Part shown: one piece after another, positions 15,531-23,477 of the stretch
How the letters are laid out: every line of letters starts with the position of its first letter
Position numbering within the stretch: position 1 is the stretch's first letter
NCBI GenBank assembly: GCA_947487845.1
Contig: CANKYC010000005.1
Location: forward strand, 1-31,350
Origin: Rickettsiales bacterium
GTDB lineage: Bacteria; Pseudomonadota; Alphaproteobacteria; Rickettsiales; UBA1997
Length of the DNA: 31,350 nucleotides
Direction of reading: 5' to 3'
The notes under the pieces: model-generated
What the model saw: only the letters and a program-made list of their open reading frames with translations
Databases searched by the model: none
Told to the model about the DNA's origin: nothing
Program-made: the position numbers and the translations under genes

Positions 15531-16004
15531 ATGATCCGCGCAGCAACAAAAGCAGATGTAAATTGGATGGTTGAACTAAGTCATCAAAAGCGATTAGCCT
15601 ATTCAAAAGCACAACCAAATTTTTGGAAGATGGCTAAAAATTCCGATGAAATACAAAAGAAATATTTTGAGAAAGAGCTAAAAAATGATGATGTTATTGC
15701 CTTGGTTTATGAAGAAAAACAAGGTTTCATAATAGGCAAATTAGTGACGCCGCCTGAAGTTTACGACGCAGGTTTAACTTTGATGATTGATGATTTTTGT
15801 GTTAAATCCGAGGATTTATGGATGACAATTGGCAAGAAGTTGCTTGATGAATGCGAAAAAAAAGCAAAAAATATCGGCGCCAAAAAAAAGAAAGTTCGCC
15901 AAATTTTAATTGTTTGCGGCGATCATGATATGCAGAAATTTTCTTTGCTTGAAACTATGAATATGAAGGTTGCAAGTAGGTGGTATACAAAAAAAACTAC
16001 TTAA
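15531..16004 (+). CDS. GNAT-family N-acetyltransferase
   Basis: 157 residues with the GNAT plan: MIRAATKADVNWMVELSHQK (beta1-alpha1), a central strand VIALVYEEKQGFIIGKLV, DFCVKSEDLWMTIGKKLLDE (beta4 and the start of the acetyl-CoA binding helix) and VCGDHDMQKFSLLETMNMKVASRWYTK at the end. The usual Q/RxxGxG/A loop is weak (reads KSEDLWMTIGKKL). The substrate is unknown. It lies between the broken ABC gene and degP, and is likely transcribed with degP (43 bp before its ATG). Confidence 0.75.
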   Translation: MIRAATKADVNWMVELSHQKRLAYSKAQPNFWKMAKNSDEIQKKYFEKELKNDDVIALVYEEKQGFIIGKLVTPPEVYDAGLTLMIDDFCVKSEDLWMTIGKKLLDECEKKAKNIGAKKKKVRQILIVCGDHDMQKFSLLETMNMKVASRWYTKKTT

Positions 16005-16047
16005 ATTATTTATTTTAAAATCTAACATAAAAACACTAACAACAATC

Positions 16048-17532
16048 ATGAATCCAATAAAACTCTCAATTTCACTCTGCATTTTTTTGGCATTTTCAAC
16101 CCAATCTTTCGCCCAAAAAACCAATGCAAAAATAGAAGCAATTCCTTCCAAACCTTCTGTAATGAACGGTTTTGCTGATATTGTTGAAGAGCTTCTTCCG
16201 GCGGTTGTTAATATTTCCACAACTCAAGAAGTGCAAAATAGCAACAATTCTGTCGATCAATCTTTGCTTGGTGATTTGCCGAAAAGCCCAATTTTGGAAG
16301 ATTTTAGAAGCCAGCTTGAAAACCAATTTCGCGGTCAACAAAATACTAGAAAAAAAGTTGCTTCAATTGGTTCGGGTTTTTTAATTTCAAAAGATGGATT
16401 TATTGTAACTATTTTCCACGTAGTTGAAGATGCCAGCGAGATCACAGTTTCACTAAGCGACGGCGCCAAATATAAAGCCAAAGTTATCGGAGTTGATAAA
16501 AAAACTGATTTAGCTTTGCTGAAAATTAATCCAGAAAAAGAATTGAAATTCGTCAAATTCGGCGATTCTGACAAATCTCGTATCGGCGATTGGGCAATTA
16601 TTATCGGCAATCCTTACGGCCTTGGCGGCTCAGTTTCCGTCGGCATTGTTTCGGCGCGCAGCCGCGATATTAATAACAATCAATCTGACGATTTCATTCA
16701 AACTGACGCCGCAATCAACAAAGGCAATTCTGGCGGCCCAATGTTTAACGTGCGCGGCGAAGTGATCGGAATTAACACCGCAATTTATTCACCTTCCGGC
16801 GGCAGCATTGGCATTGGTTTCGCCCGCACTTCGGCAACTGCAACGCAAGTGATTCGTCAATTAAAAGAACAAGGCGAAGTTACGCGCGGCTGGCTTGGAA
16901 TCTCGGTTCAAGACGTTTCTGAAGAAATTGCCGAATCAATGAAAATTGAAAAAAACCGCGGCGCTTTTGTAACCGAAGTTACCAAAGATGGGCCCGCTGA
17001 AAAAGGCGGAATAATTCCAACCGACGTAATTATCAAACTTGATGAACAAGAAATTTCTGAGATGAAAATTTTACCAAGAACAGTTTCAAAATTTCCGGTT
17101 GGAAAATCGGTTAAAGTTACTCTCCTGCGCCGCGGCAAGCTTAAATATTTAACTGTAAAAGTTGGAAAAATGCGCGATGAAGATATTAAAAAAGCTGAAA
17201 TAAAACCAGTTGAAAAAAGAGTTTTGGTAAAACCAGCAGTTCAAATTATGGGTTTAGGATTGTTAGAAATAAATGACAGAATCAGAAAAAGTAAAAACCT
17301 CGACAACAATCTTGAAGGTTTATTAGTTGTAGAAATTACTCCTAAATCTGAAGCCGCCGAAAAAGGCATAATTCAAGGCGATATAATTTTATCAGCAAAC
17401 CAAACGCCCGTTGGGTCGGTGGATGAATTAAAACAGAAAATCGAGGACTCAAGAAAAACTACCAATAAAAAACTTTTCTTATTTTTGAAACGCAACGAAG
17501 CCAATTATCCCGTGGTTTTGACGGTGAAATAA
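16048..17532 (+). CDS. degP: DegP/HtrA-family periplasmic serine protease
   Basis: 494 residues from ATG 16048, which starts a good signal peptide (MNPIKLSISLCIFLAFSTQS, cleavage after FA near residue 23). An in-frame ATG at 15970 inside the GNAT gene is rejected. The trypsin-like domain holds His124 (FHVVEDA), Asp154 (DKKTDLALLKI) and Ser228 (NKGNSGGPMFN). Two PDZ domains follow: first from GWLGISVQDVSEE, second from IMGLGLLEINDRIR to the C-terminus. It degrades or refolds damaged envelope proteins. In alphaproteobacteria it commonly follows hflK-hflC, and here still does after an insertion. ispE starts directly after the stop (TAAATG). Confidence 0.95.
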   Translation: MNPIKLSISLCIFLAFSTQSFAQKTNAKIEAIPSKPSVMNGFADIVEELLPAVVNISTTQEVQNSNNSVDQSLLGDLPKSPILEDFRSQLENQFRGQQNTRKKVASIGSGFLISKDGFIVTIFHVVEDASEITVSLSDGAKYKAKVIGVDKKTDLALLKINPEKELKFVKFGDSDKSRIGDWAIIIGNPYGLGGSVSVGIVSARSRDINNNQSDDFIQTDAAINKGNSGGPMFNVRGEVIGINTAIYSPSGGSIGIGFARTSATATQVIRQLKEQGEVTRGWLGISVQDVSEEIAESMKIEKNRGAFVTEVTKDGPAEKGGIIPTDVIIKLDEQEISEMKILPRTVSKFPVGKSVKVTLLRRGKLKYLTVKVGKMRDEDIKKAEIKPVEKRVLVKPAVQIMGLGLLEINDRIRKSKNLDNNLEGLLVVEITPKSEAAEKGIIQGDIILSANQTPVGSVDELKQKIEDSRKTTNKKLFLFLKRNEANYPVVLTVK

Positions 17533-18516
17533 ATGACAAATCTTCCTAAAAAAATAAAATCCATTGCGGATGCGGCGATTCACTCGCCGCGTAGCAATTC
17601 AAAACAAACCCAAATTCGACAAAAGTCGAATTTGATTAAATATAAATGTCCGGCGAAAATTAATTTACTCTTGAAGCTTACGGGAAAAAGAGTTGATGGC
17701 TATCACCAATTAGAATCTCTTTTTGCTTTTCTTGATTTAGCAGACGAACTTTCGATTTCCTTACTTAGTCATCCCGAACTCGTTTCAGGATCTAAACCGA
17801 CAATAAAAATCACTGGCGAATTCGCCAATTTAGTCGATCCAGAAAATAATCTTTTCACCAAAATTCTAGATTACTTCGCCACCGAATTTTCAATTTCAAA
17901 AAATCTCGAAATAAAAATCACAAAAAACATTCCCGTTGGCGCTGGTCTTGGTGGCGGTTCATCTGATGCTGCTTATTTTATGCGTGGCTTAAATGAAATT
18001 TTTGACCTTGGTTTATCGCTTCCCGAGCTTCAAAACATTTCTCTAAAATTTGGTTCTGACATTTTTTTTCTTTTAGGAAATAAAGCCGCAATTGTAAAAG
18101 GTCGCGGCGAAATTATTGAAGAATTTCCGCAATTTTCACCAATTCCGACACTTTTAATTAACCCCAAAATTTCAGTTTCAACCACAGAAATTTTTAACAA
18201 ATTTGATGGAAAATTTTCTCAAGAAATTCCAACCAAAAATTTACTTAAAAAAGATGTTTTTGACTTAATAGAAAATTTTTCAAATGATCTGGAAAAGCCA
18301 GCAATTTCAATGCTTCCGCTAATTTCTGAAATTATTGAAAATCTAAAAAATTCAGGTGCTAAAATCGCTAAAATGTCGGGAAGTGGCGCCACTTGTTTTG
18401 GAATTTTTGAAAATAAAAAAACATTGGATTTGGCGCAAAAAATTTTAAGCAAAAAATTTCCTAAGTTTTTTATTAAAAAAACTCAAATTCGATCAACTAT
18501 TTCTCCGTCATTCTGA
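17533..18516 (+). CDS. ispE: 4-diphosphocytidyl-2-C-methyl-D-erythritol kinase
   Basis: 327 residues. IspE phosphorylates CDP-ME in the MEP isoprenoid pathway. GHMP kinase motifs: KCPAKINLLLKLTGKRVDGYHQL near residue 39, the ATP loop PVGAGLGGGSSDAAY (~136-150) and MSGSGATCFGIF (~278). Three repeats touch the gene. A ~100-bp family A repeat covers codons ~5-37; without it the protein would start at TTG 17632 (LIKYKCPAKIN), like ordinary IspE. SHPELVSGS (residues 79-87) is a second repeat read in frame, in a loop between DLADELSISL and KPTIKITGEF. The stop codon lies in a third (18506-18531). Whether translation begins at ATG 17533, which gives a 33-residue basic extension, or at TTG 17632 is open. 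Confidence 0.9.
   Translation: MTNLPKKIKSIADAAIHSPRSNSKQTQIRQKSNLIKYKCPAKINLLLKLTGKRVDGYHQLESLFAFLDLADELSISLLSHPELVSGSKPTIKITGEFANLVDPENNLFTKILDYFATEFSISKNLEIKITKNIPVGAGLGGGSSDAAYFMRGLNEIFDLGLSLPELQNISLKFGSDIFFLLGNKAAIVKGRGEIIEEFPQFSPIPTLLINPKISVSTTEIFNKFDGKFSQEIPTKNLLKKDVFDLIENFSNDLEKPAISMLPLISEIIENLKNSGAKIAKMSGSGATCFGIFENKKTLDLAQKILSKKFPKFFIKKTQIRSTISPSF
17544..17645. repeat. Family A repeat, copy in the ispE 5' end
   Basis: Carries TTGCGGATGCGGCGATT..CGC..AGCAATTCAAAA, then AAATTCGAC-AAAA-GTCGAATTTGATTAA. Two hairpins, the second with AAATTCGAC/GTCGAATTT arms. Copies lie at 25504-25723 (two) and a diverged one at 26570-26640. It is open in frame across ispE codons. Confidence 0.85.
17768..17792. 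repeat. HPELVSGS repeat inside ispE
   Basis: GTCATCCCGAACTCGTTTCA followed by GGATC, matching copies at 2368-2548 and 18506-18531. It is read in frame as SHPELVSGS and is absent from ordinary IspE proteins at this position as far as I know. Confidence 0.8.
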
Positions 18517-18531
18517 ACTTGATTCAGGATC
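18506..18531. repeat. HPELVSGS-family repeat at the ispE 3' end
   Basis: CGTCATTCTGAACTTGATTC followed by AGGATC. Its TGA (18514-18516) is the ispE stop codon, so the repeat determines the C-terminus. Confidence 0.75.
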
Positions 18532-18566
18532 TATCCGATTTTATCGCGAGTAAAATAACAAATTAG

Positions 18567-18588
18567 GTCGAGTTTCAAGTAGCTTTGG
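18567..18588. repeat. Solo end of the array element
   Basis: GTCGAGTTTCAAGTAGCTTT and GG, identical in type to the right ends of arrays 1 (9869-9888) and 3, here without any array. It lies in the leader of the DciA-like gene. Confidence 0.75.
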
Positions 18589-18614
18589 TTAAATGTGACA
18601 TAAAAAACAAACAA

Positions 18615-19094
18615 ATGCAAAAACCAACTTTCGGCCTGCAATCAATAGAACAAAAGCTTTCCAGCCTGCTCAAACCAATGTTTCAAGGTAGCAAAAAAGA
18701 ATTTATCATGATTAATAATTTGGTAAAAAACTGGGATGAAATTATCGGGAAAAAATATGCCGTTTTTTGCTATCCAAAATCTGTGGTTTTGGGCAAAGAT
18801 AAATCTGTCGGCGGCAGACTTACAATTGGCGTTTACAATTCAGCGGTGGGATTTTTTTTAGAGAATAATTCTGAAATTATTTTGGAAAGAATCGCAACTT
18901 TTTACGGTTTTAAATCAATTTCTAAAATTATTATTAAACAAGAGCCAAAAGTTGTTGATGTTAATCGAAGCCTAGAAATTAAGCTTCCGGCGCAGCAGGA
19001 AAGTTTTTTGAAAGGAAAGATTGATGATATTAAAGATAAGGATTTAGCGGAGACTTTACAAAAATTAGGCAGGGAAATTTTTAAGAAAAATTAA
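18615..19094 (+). CDS. DUF721 / DciA-like protein
   Basis: 159 residues from ATG 18615; an upstream in-frame TTG (18585) lies in the repeat and is rejected. The DUF721 pattern is visible: LVKNWDEIIGKKYAVFCYPKSV, GGRLTIGVYNSAVGFFLENNSEIILERIATFYGF and ISKIIIKQEPK. DciA proteins bind the replicative helicase DnaB and help load it at the origin in bacteria that lack DnaC/DnaI. The alphaproteobacterial form usually has an extra C-terminal tail, as here (~110-159). It converges on lipA, and the two stop codons overlap. Confidence 0.75.
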   Translation: MQKPTFGLQSIEQKLSSLLKPMFQGSKKEFIMINNLVKNWDEIIGKKYAVFCYPKSVVLGKDKSVGGRLTIGVYNSAVGFFLENNSEIILERIATFYGFKSISKIIIKQEPKVVDVNRSLEIKLPAQQESFLKGKIDDIKDKDLAETLQKLGREIFKKN

Positions 19095-20068
19095 ACACCC
19101 AGCCTACGATTTCTCTCATCGCGCATTTTGGCGAAATCATCTCCCGCATGATAAGAAGAGCGCGTCAAAGGGCTTGAAGAAACCATCAAAAACCCTTTGT
19201 TATAAGCCATTTTTTTGTAAAACTCGAATTCATCAGGATGAACATAACGATCCACCGGCGCGTGGCGCAAGGTTGGACGTAAATATTGGCCAATTGTCAG
19301 AAAATCGATGTCAGCGCAACGCATGTCATCCATAACTTGCAGAATTTGTTCTTTAGTTTCACCAAGACCAACCATCAAACCAGATTTGGTGAACATTGAC
19401 GGATCAATTTCTTTAACGCGCTTTAATAAATGTAATGAGTGAAAATAACGCGCACCGGGGCGAATTGTTCCGTATAAGCCGGGAACGGTTTCAATATTAT
19501 GATTAAAAACATCAGGCTTCGCTTTTACAACCACTTCAAGCGCGCCGTTTTTACGCAAAAAATCTGGCGTTAAAATTTCAATTGTAGTTTGCGGCGATTT
19601 GCGGCGCACATTTTCAATACATTTTACAAATTGATCAGCGCCGCCATCAGACAAATCATCGCGATCAACCGATGTAATTACAATGTGTTTTAAACCAGAA
19701 ACTTTCGCCACGTCGCCAACATTTTCTGGCTCGTGCGGATTTACTGAATCTGGTTTTCCAGTTTCAATATTACAAAATGAACAAGCTCTTGTACATACAG
19801 AACCCAAAATCATCACAGTTGCATGTTTTTGCGACCAGCATTCTCCGATATTCGGACAAGCAGCTTCTTCGCAAACTGTGTGCAATTTTTTCTCGTTTAA
19901 AAGCTCTTTGGTTTCATAATAACCTTTGGAAACTGGCGCTTTAACGCGAATCCAATCTGGTTTGCGCTCCATTTTTTCTTTTGGAAAATTGGTCGCAAAA
20001 CCCATCAAATCTTTATTGTCGCGTTTAGCAATTTGTCCTGATTCTTTTTTTTCTTCTCGGGTTTGCAT
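19091..20068 (-). CDS. lipA: Lipoyl synthase
   Basis: 325 residues. LipA is a radical SAM enzyme that inserts two sulfurs into octanoyl groups on lipoyl domains. From the ATG at 20068 the auxiliary cluster cysteines are Cys66, Cys71 and Cys77 (CEEAACPNIGEC) and the SAM cluster cysteines are Cys92, Cys96 and Cys99 (CTRACSFC). The C-terminal TRSSYHAGDDF holds the conserved serine. I chose this start because it lies one base after the phoU stop with GGAG ~10 nt before it; an in-frame start at 20143 would overlap phoU by 74 bp and add 25 non-family residues. It is probably co-transcribed with phoU. Confidence 0.95.
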   Translation of the reverse strand: MQTREEKKESGQIAKRDNKDLMGFATNFPKEKMERKPDWIRVKAPVSKGYYETKELLNEKKLHTVCEEAACPNIGECWSQKHATVMILGSVCTRACSFCNIETGKPDSVNPHEPENVGDVAKVSGLKHIVITSVDRDDLSDGGADQFVKCIENVRRKSPQTTIEILTPDFLRKNGALEVVVKAKPDVFNHNIETVPGLYGTIRPGARYFHSLHLLKRVKEIDPSMFTKSGLMVGLGETKEQILQVMDDMRCADIDFLTIGQYLRPTLRHAPVDRYVHPDEFEFYKKMAYNKGFLMVSSSPLTRSSYHAGDDFAKMRDERNRRLGV

Positions 20069-20069
20069 C

Positions 20070-20729
20070 TTACTTGGTTTCTCCGGTTGAAACATATTTG
20101 GTGATTTCAGCAATATTGGTTGAGTGATCCGCCAAACGCTCAAAACTTTTTGCGATAAATAAAATGTTAATAATTCTTTCAGCCTGTTTTTTGCTGAAGC
20201 TTTCGCCTTCTAAAATGCTGAATAATCCGCTATAAATTTCGTCAATTTCATCATCTTCACGCAACACCTCATCCGCCATTTCTAAATTTTGATCGTTGAA
20301 AGCAATCACCGAATCGCGAACCATAATTTTGGAAAGTTGCACCATATCGAGCAAAGATTTTTTGACGTTAACATCAAATTCATCAGCACCAACACGAGTA
20401 ATTTTTTTGATGATACTTTTCGCCTGATCGCCAACTCTTTCCAAATTTGAAGAAACTTTCAGCGCCGAAACAATATAGCGCAAATCAACAGCCATCGGCT
20501 GGCGCAACGCCAACATCGTGGTGATTTTTCTTTCGATCAAAAAATCCAGCGAGTTAATTTTATAATCATGCGTTGTGATTTTTTCTAAATAATTTTTGTG
20601 ATTATGCACAATCATTTCTGCAACCATGTCGATTGAAATCAACACTAAATCCAGCATTTCATCAAGCGTGCCGGCAATTGATTGCAAATCTTTGTCGTAA
20701 GATTTTACGGTATGTTCTTTGAGGCTCAT
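20070..20729 (-). CDS. phoU: PhoU-family phosphate signalling regulator
   Basis: 219 residues, all-helical, with two PhoU three-helix repeats. First half: LQSIAGTLDEMLDLVLISIDMVAEMIVHN, then EKITTHDYKINSLDFLIERKI and LRYIVSALKVSSNLERVGDQAKSI. Second half: DMVQLSKIMVRDSVIAF, DDEIDEIYSGLFSIL and AKSFERLADHSTNIAE. The E..ERVGD / E.LADH metal motifs are intact. PhoU normally links the Pst transporter to the PhoR kinase. No pst or pho genes are nearby; it pairs with lipA instead. It is divergent from purD across a heptad-repeat palindrome. Confidence 0.92.
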   Translation of the reverse strand: MSLKEHTVKSYDKDLQSIAGTLDEMLDLVLISIDMVAEMIVHNHKNYLEKITTHDYKINSLDFLIERKITTMLALRQPMAVDLRYIVSALKVSSNLERVGDQAKSIIKKITRVGADEFDVNVKKSLLDMVQLSKIMVRDSVIAFNDQNLEMADEVLREDDEIDEIYSGLFSILEGESFSKKQAERIINILFIAKSFERLADHSTNIAEITKYVSTGETK

Positions 20730-20733
20730 GGAT

Positions 20734-20815
20734 TTATGATTTAAGATTTAAGATTTGGGATTTAGGATTCTTAAAAAATATCTTAAATCCTAAATCTTAA
20801 ATCTTAAATCTAAAT
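20734..20815. repeat. Heptad-repeat palindrome between phoU and purD
   Basis: Tandem GATTTAA/GATTTGG/GATTTAG units on the left (20737-20770) are mirrored by CTTAAATCCTAAATCTTAAA units on the right (20781-20812). The whole can fold as one hairpin. The same heptad type flanks array 3. It fills the shared promoter region of phoU and purD. Confidence 0.8.
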
Positions 20816-20824
20816 TTACTTCAC

Positions 20825-22093
20825 ATGCGAAGAATCCTAATAATCGGCTCTGGAGGCAGAGAACACGCTATTTGCGAGCAGTTTAAAAAATCGCCAAAAT
20901 TAGAAAAACTTTTTGCGCTACCGGGAAATGCCGGAATTGCCGAAATTGCCGAAATTGTCGATGAAATTAAAATCGATGAACATCAAAAAATTATTGATTT
21001 TTGTTTGAATCAAAAAATTGATTTTGTTTTTGTCGGGCCAGAACAGCCTTTGGTTGCGGGCTTAGTTGATGATTTACAAAAAGCAGAAATTCGCGCTTTT
21101 GGGCCGTCGAAAAAAGCGGCGCAGCTTGAAGGTTCAAAAATTTTCATGAAAAAAATTGCGGTTGATAATGATGTTCCAACTGCGATTTACGAAACTTTTA
21201 CAGATGCCAAAAAAGCTAGCGAATTTGCTGAAAAATTAGGATTTCCTTGCGTGATAAAAGCTGATGGTTTGGCGGCGGGGAAAGGCGTAATCATTGCCCA
21301 AAATCTTAATGAGGCGCGCGCAGCAAATGCAGAAATTTTGTCAGGAAAATTTGGCGAAGCTGGCAATAAAATTATCATCGAAGAATTTTTAGATGGTTTT
21401 GAAGCTAGTTATTTTGTTCTTTGTGACGGCAAAAATTTTGTGCCCCTTGGATTTGCTCACGATCACAAAAAAGTCGGCGAAAATGAAAGCGGGCCAAATA
21501 CTGGCGGCATGGGAACTTTCGCGCCTTCTCCTTTTATTGATGATAAAATGGAAGAAGAAATAATTAAAAATATTATTAAACCAACCTTGCGCGGTCTTGA
21601 AAATATTGGCGCGCCATTTGTTGGAATTTTATTTGCTGGTTTGATGATTGGTAAAAATGGAGCCAAACTTTTAGAATTTAATGCCCGTTTTGGCGATCCC
21701 GAAACCCAAGTTATTTTACCAAGAATTAAAACTGATTTTATTGATTTAATTGAAAGCGCAATTGCTGGAAAATTAGATGAAATTAAAGTTGAATTTGATG
21801 AAAATAAAAAATTAGTTTGCGTTGTAATGTGCGCCAATGGCTATCCCGAAGGCTATGAAAAAGGAACTGAAATTAAAAATTTAAAAGCCGCAGAAATTGC
21901 CAGCGTAAAAATTCTTCACGCCGGAACTGCTAAAAAAGATGGAAAAATTGTCGCAAATGGTGGCAGAGTTTTAAACATTGTTGCGGTTGCTGATTCATTT
22001 GAAATAGCGCGTAAAAAAGCTTATGAAGCTGTTGATTTGATTGACTGGAAAGCAGGATTTGTGAGAAGAGATATTGCTGCGAAAGCTGTGTAA
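20825..22093 (+). CDS. purD: Phosphoribosylamine-glycine ligase
   Basis: 422 residues, full length for PurD (GAR synthetase), an ATP-grasp ligase of purine synthesis that joins phosphoribosylamine and glycine. Visible: N-terminal ILIIGSGGREHAICEQF, VFVGPEQPLVAGLVDDL, ATP-grasp CVIKADGLAAGKGVIIA, the GPNTGGMGTFAPSPF loop and EFNARFGDPETQVILPR. The standard C-terminal domain ends KAGFVRRDIAAKAV. It is transcribed alone, with the repeat palindromes on both sides. Confidence 0.96.
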   Translation: MRRILIIGSGGREHAICEQFKKSPKLEKLFALPGNAGIAEIAEIVDEIKIDEHQKIIDFCLNQKIDFVFVGPEQPLVAGLVDDLQKAEIRAFGPSKKAAQLEGSKIFMKKIAVDNDVPTAIYETFTDAKKASEFAEKLGFPCVIKADGLAAGKGVIIAQNLNEARAANAEILSGKFGEAGNKIIIEEFLDGFEASYFVLCDGKNFVPLGFAHDHKKVGENESGPNTGGMGTFAPSPFIDDKMEEEIIKNIIKPTLRGLENIGAPFVGILFAGLMIGKNGAKLLEFNARFGDPETQVILPRIKTDFIDLIESAIAGKLDEIKVEFDENKKLVCVVMCANGYPEGYEKGTEIKNLKAAEIASVKILHAGTAKKDGKIVANGGRVLNIVAVADSFEIARKKAYEAVDLIDWKAGFVRRDIAAKAV

Positions 22094-22095
22094 AT

Positions 22096-22142
22096 ATCGA
22101 GCGCTAGCATTTCGACGACGCGCTAAAACGCTTTGCTCGATT
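22096..22142. repeat. Small palindromic repeat, copy 2 (GACGCGCTAAAA family)
   Basis: ATCGAGCG at the left and CGCTTTGCTCGAT at the right flank GACGACGCGCTAAAA. It matches the element at 277-328. It lies between the convergent purD and ftsL stops, where a bidirectional terminator would be expected; it may serve as one, although the T-run is short. Confidence 0.65.
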
Positions 22143-22150
22143 TCAAAACA

Positions 22151-22537
22151 CTAAAACGAAACCTGCTGCGACTCGAGATCTTGCTCATTAGAAGCTAAAA
22201 GTTTTTCTTCCGCTTTTTGGTAATTCACCAAATAATATTGTTCTAACTTATCAGCATCTTTAATCTGACTTGCCAGCGCATAACCATTATCTTGAAGATA
22301 GCGCGAAGCTAATGTTCTCAAGCGTTCCGGCCTTGTTAAATAAACCCATTCAACTTCTAAAAGTTGAATTTCATCTTCATAAACAACGATTTCATTTTCA
22401 GTTTTAACCATGTCATCTTGCAAATCTTCCACTCTAAACTGAACCAGAAAAGTAAAAATAATGCTAAAAATAACAGAGGCGACAAGAAGCAAATTTGCGA
22501 AGTAAAATTTGTTTAATGATTGCCAGAATTCTTTCAT
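22151..22537 (-). CDS. ftsL: FtsL-like cell division protein
   Basis: 128 residues from ATG 22537; an earlier in-frame start would overlap rsmH and is not used. One membrane helix (~11-33, FANLLLVASVIFSIIFTFLV) is followed by a coiled coil (VEDLQDDMVKTENEIVVYEDEIQLLEVEW) and LTRPERLRTLASRYL, the typical FtsL ending. FtsL joins FtsB and FtsQ to activate septal wall synthesis. Position directly after rsmH supports the call. The usual next gene, ftsI, is missing: purD follows on the other strand, so the dcw cluster is broken here. The C-terminal tail (~30 residues) is longer than usual. Confidence 0.8.
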   Translation of the reverse strand: MKEFWQSLNKFYFANLLLVASVIFSIIFTFLVQFRVEDLQDDMVKTENEIVVYEDEIQLLEVEWVYLTRPERLRTLASRYLQDNGYALASQIKDADKLEQYYLVNYQKAEEKLLASNEQDLESQQVSF

Positions 22538-22544
22538 TTTTAAG

Positions 22545-23477
22545 TTATATTTTAATCGCCACACGCATTTTTGACGAACGCGCACGAGGGTTGGCGGCAA
22601 TTTCTTCAACTGTCGGAGAAATTGCTGACCTAGTTATTATGTGAAAATTTTTTGCTGAATTTGCTTGCAGATTTTCGGGCTTATACCTTGAAACTACTTG
22701 GTCTAGCCCCGCTTCTTTTTTCAGGAAATTCTTAACGATCCTATCTTCTAAAGAATGGAAAGAAACCACAACCAACCTGCCGCCTTTTTTTAACAAAGTT
22801 ATAGAGGATTCAAGCGCTTCTTTCAATTCTTCTAATTCTTGGTTAACAAAAATTCGTAATGCCTGAAAAGTTTTTGTCGCTGGATGAGTTTTGAAATAGC
22901 CGTGATAAAAAGATTTTACGATGCTCGATAATTCGTTGCAGCTTGTGATATCAGCGGTTTTGCGACGCTCAACAATTTTTTTAGCGATAAGTTTTGCTTT
23001 TGGTTCTTCGCCAAATTCTTTAATTATTTTTGCTAATTCTTCTTCAGAAAATTGATTCACAACTTCGAAAGCGCTAAGTGGAATTTCACGATCCATTCTC
23101 ATATCTAATTTGGCATCGGAATCAAAAGAAAATCCGCGATCTTTATCATCAAGTTGCATTGATGAAACACCGATATCGAGCACCATCCCATCTAATTCGG
23201 TGATATTTTTTTCGGCTAGAAGATTAATACTATTGGAAAAAGTTCCGCGCAAAAATGTGAAATTTTTTGGAAATTTTTTTTCTAATTTTTCAGCAAATTT
23301 TTTGGCAGTTTCATCACGATCAATTGCATAAACTTTGCAATTTGCTGATTCCAGAATTGCTGTTGTATAACCACCAGCGCCAAAGGTTGCATCTAAATAA
23401 ACTTCACCAGATTTTGGAGCTAAATGCTGTAAAACTTCGTTGATTAAAACTGGTTTGTGGAAATCAAGATTGTTCAT
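22545..23477 (-). CDS. rsmH: 16S rRNA (cytosine1402-N4)-methyltransferase
   Basis: 310 residues. RsmH methylates C1402 of 16S rRNA in the P site. Family motifs are clear: HKPVLINEVLQHLAPKSGEVYLDATFGAGGYTTAIL at the N-terminus, DGMVLDIGVSSMQLDDKDRGFSF, LDMRMDRE, TKTFQALRIFVNQELEEL and VVVSFHSLEDRIVKNFLK. Its ATG overlaps the mraZ stop by 4 bp, so the two are translationally coupled. Confidence 0.96.
   Translation of the reverse strand: MNNLDFHKPVLINEVLQHLAPKSGEVYLDATFGAGGYTTAILESANCKVYAIDRDETAKKFAEKLEKKFPKNFTFLRGTFSNSINLLAEKNITELDGMVLDIGVSSMQLDDKDRGFSFDSDAKLDMRMDREIPLSAFEVVNQFSEEELAKIIKEFGEEPKAKLIAKKIVERRKTADITSCNELSSIVKSFYHGYFKTHPATKTFQALRIFVNQELEELKEALESSITLLKKGGRLVVVSFHSLEDRIVKNFLKKEAGLDQVVSRYKPENLQANSAKNFHIITRSAISPTVEEIAANPRARSSKMRVAIKI

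Noticed and set aside
15970..16047. Longer degP start within the GNAT gene
   Set aside because: The added residues precede an obvious signal peptide that starts at 16048.
20069..20143. Longer lipA N-terminus (extra 25 residues)
   Set aside because: It would overlap phoU; the ATG at 20068 sits one base after the phoU stop with a ribosome-binding site.
22538..22609. Longer ftsL start overlapping rsmH
   Set aside because: The extra 24 residues are read from the rsmH end in another frame; the membrane helix pattern fits the start at 22537.
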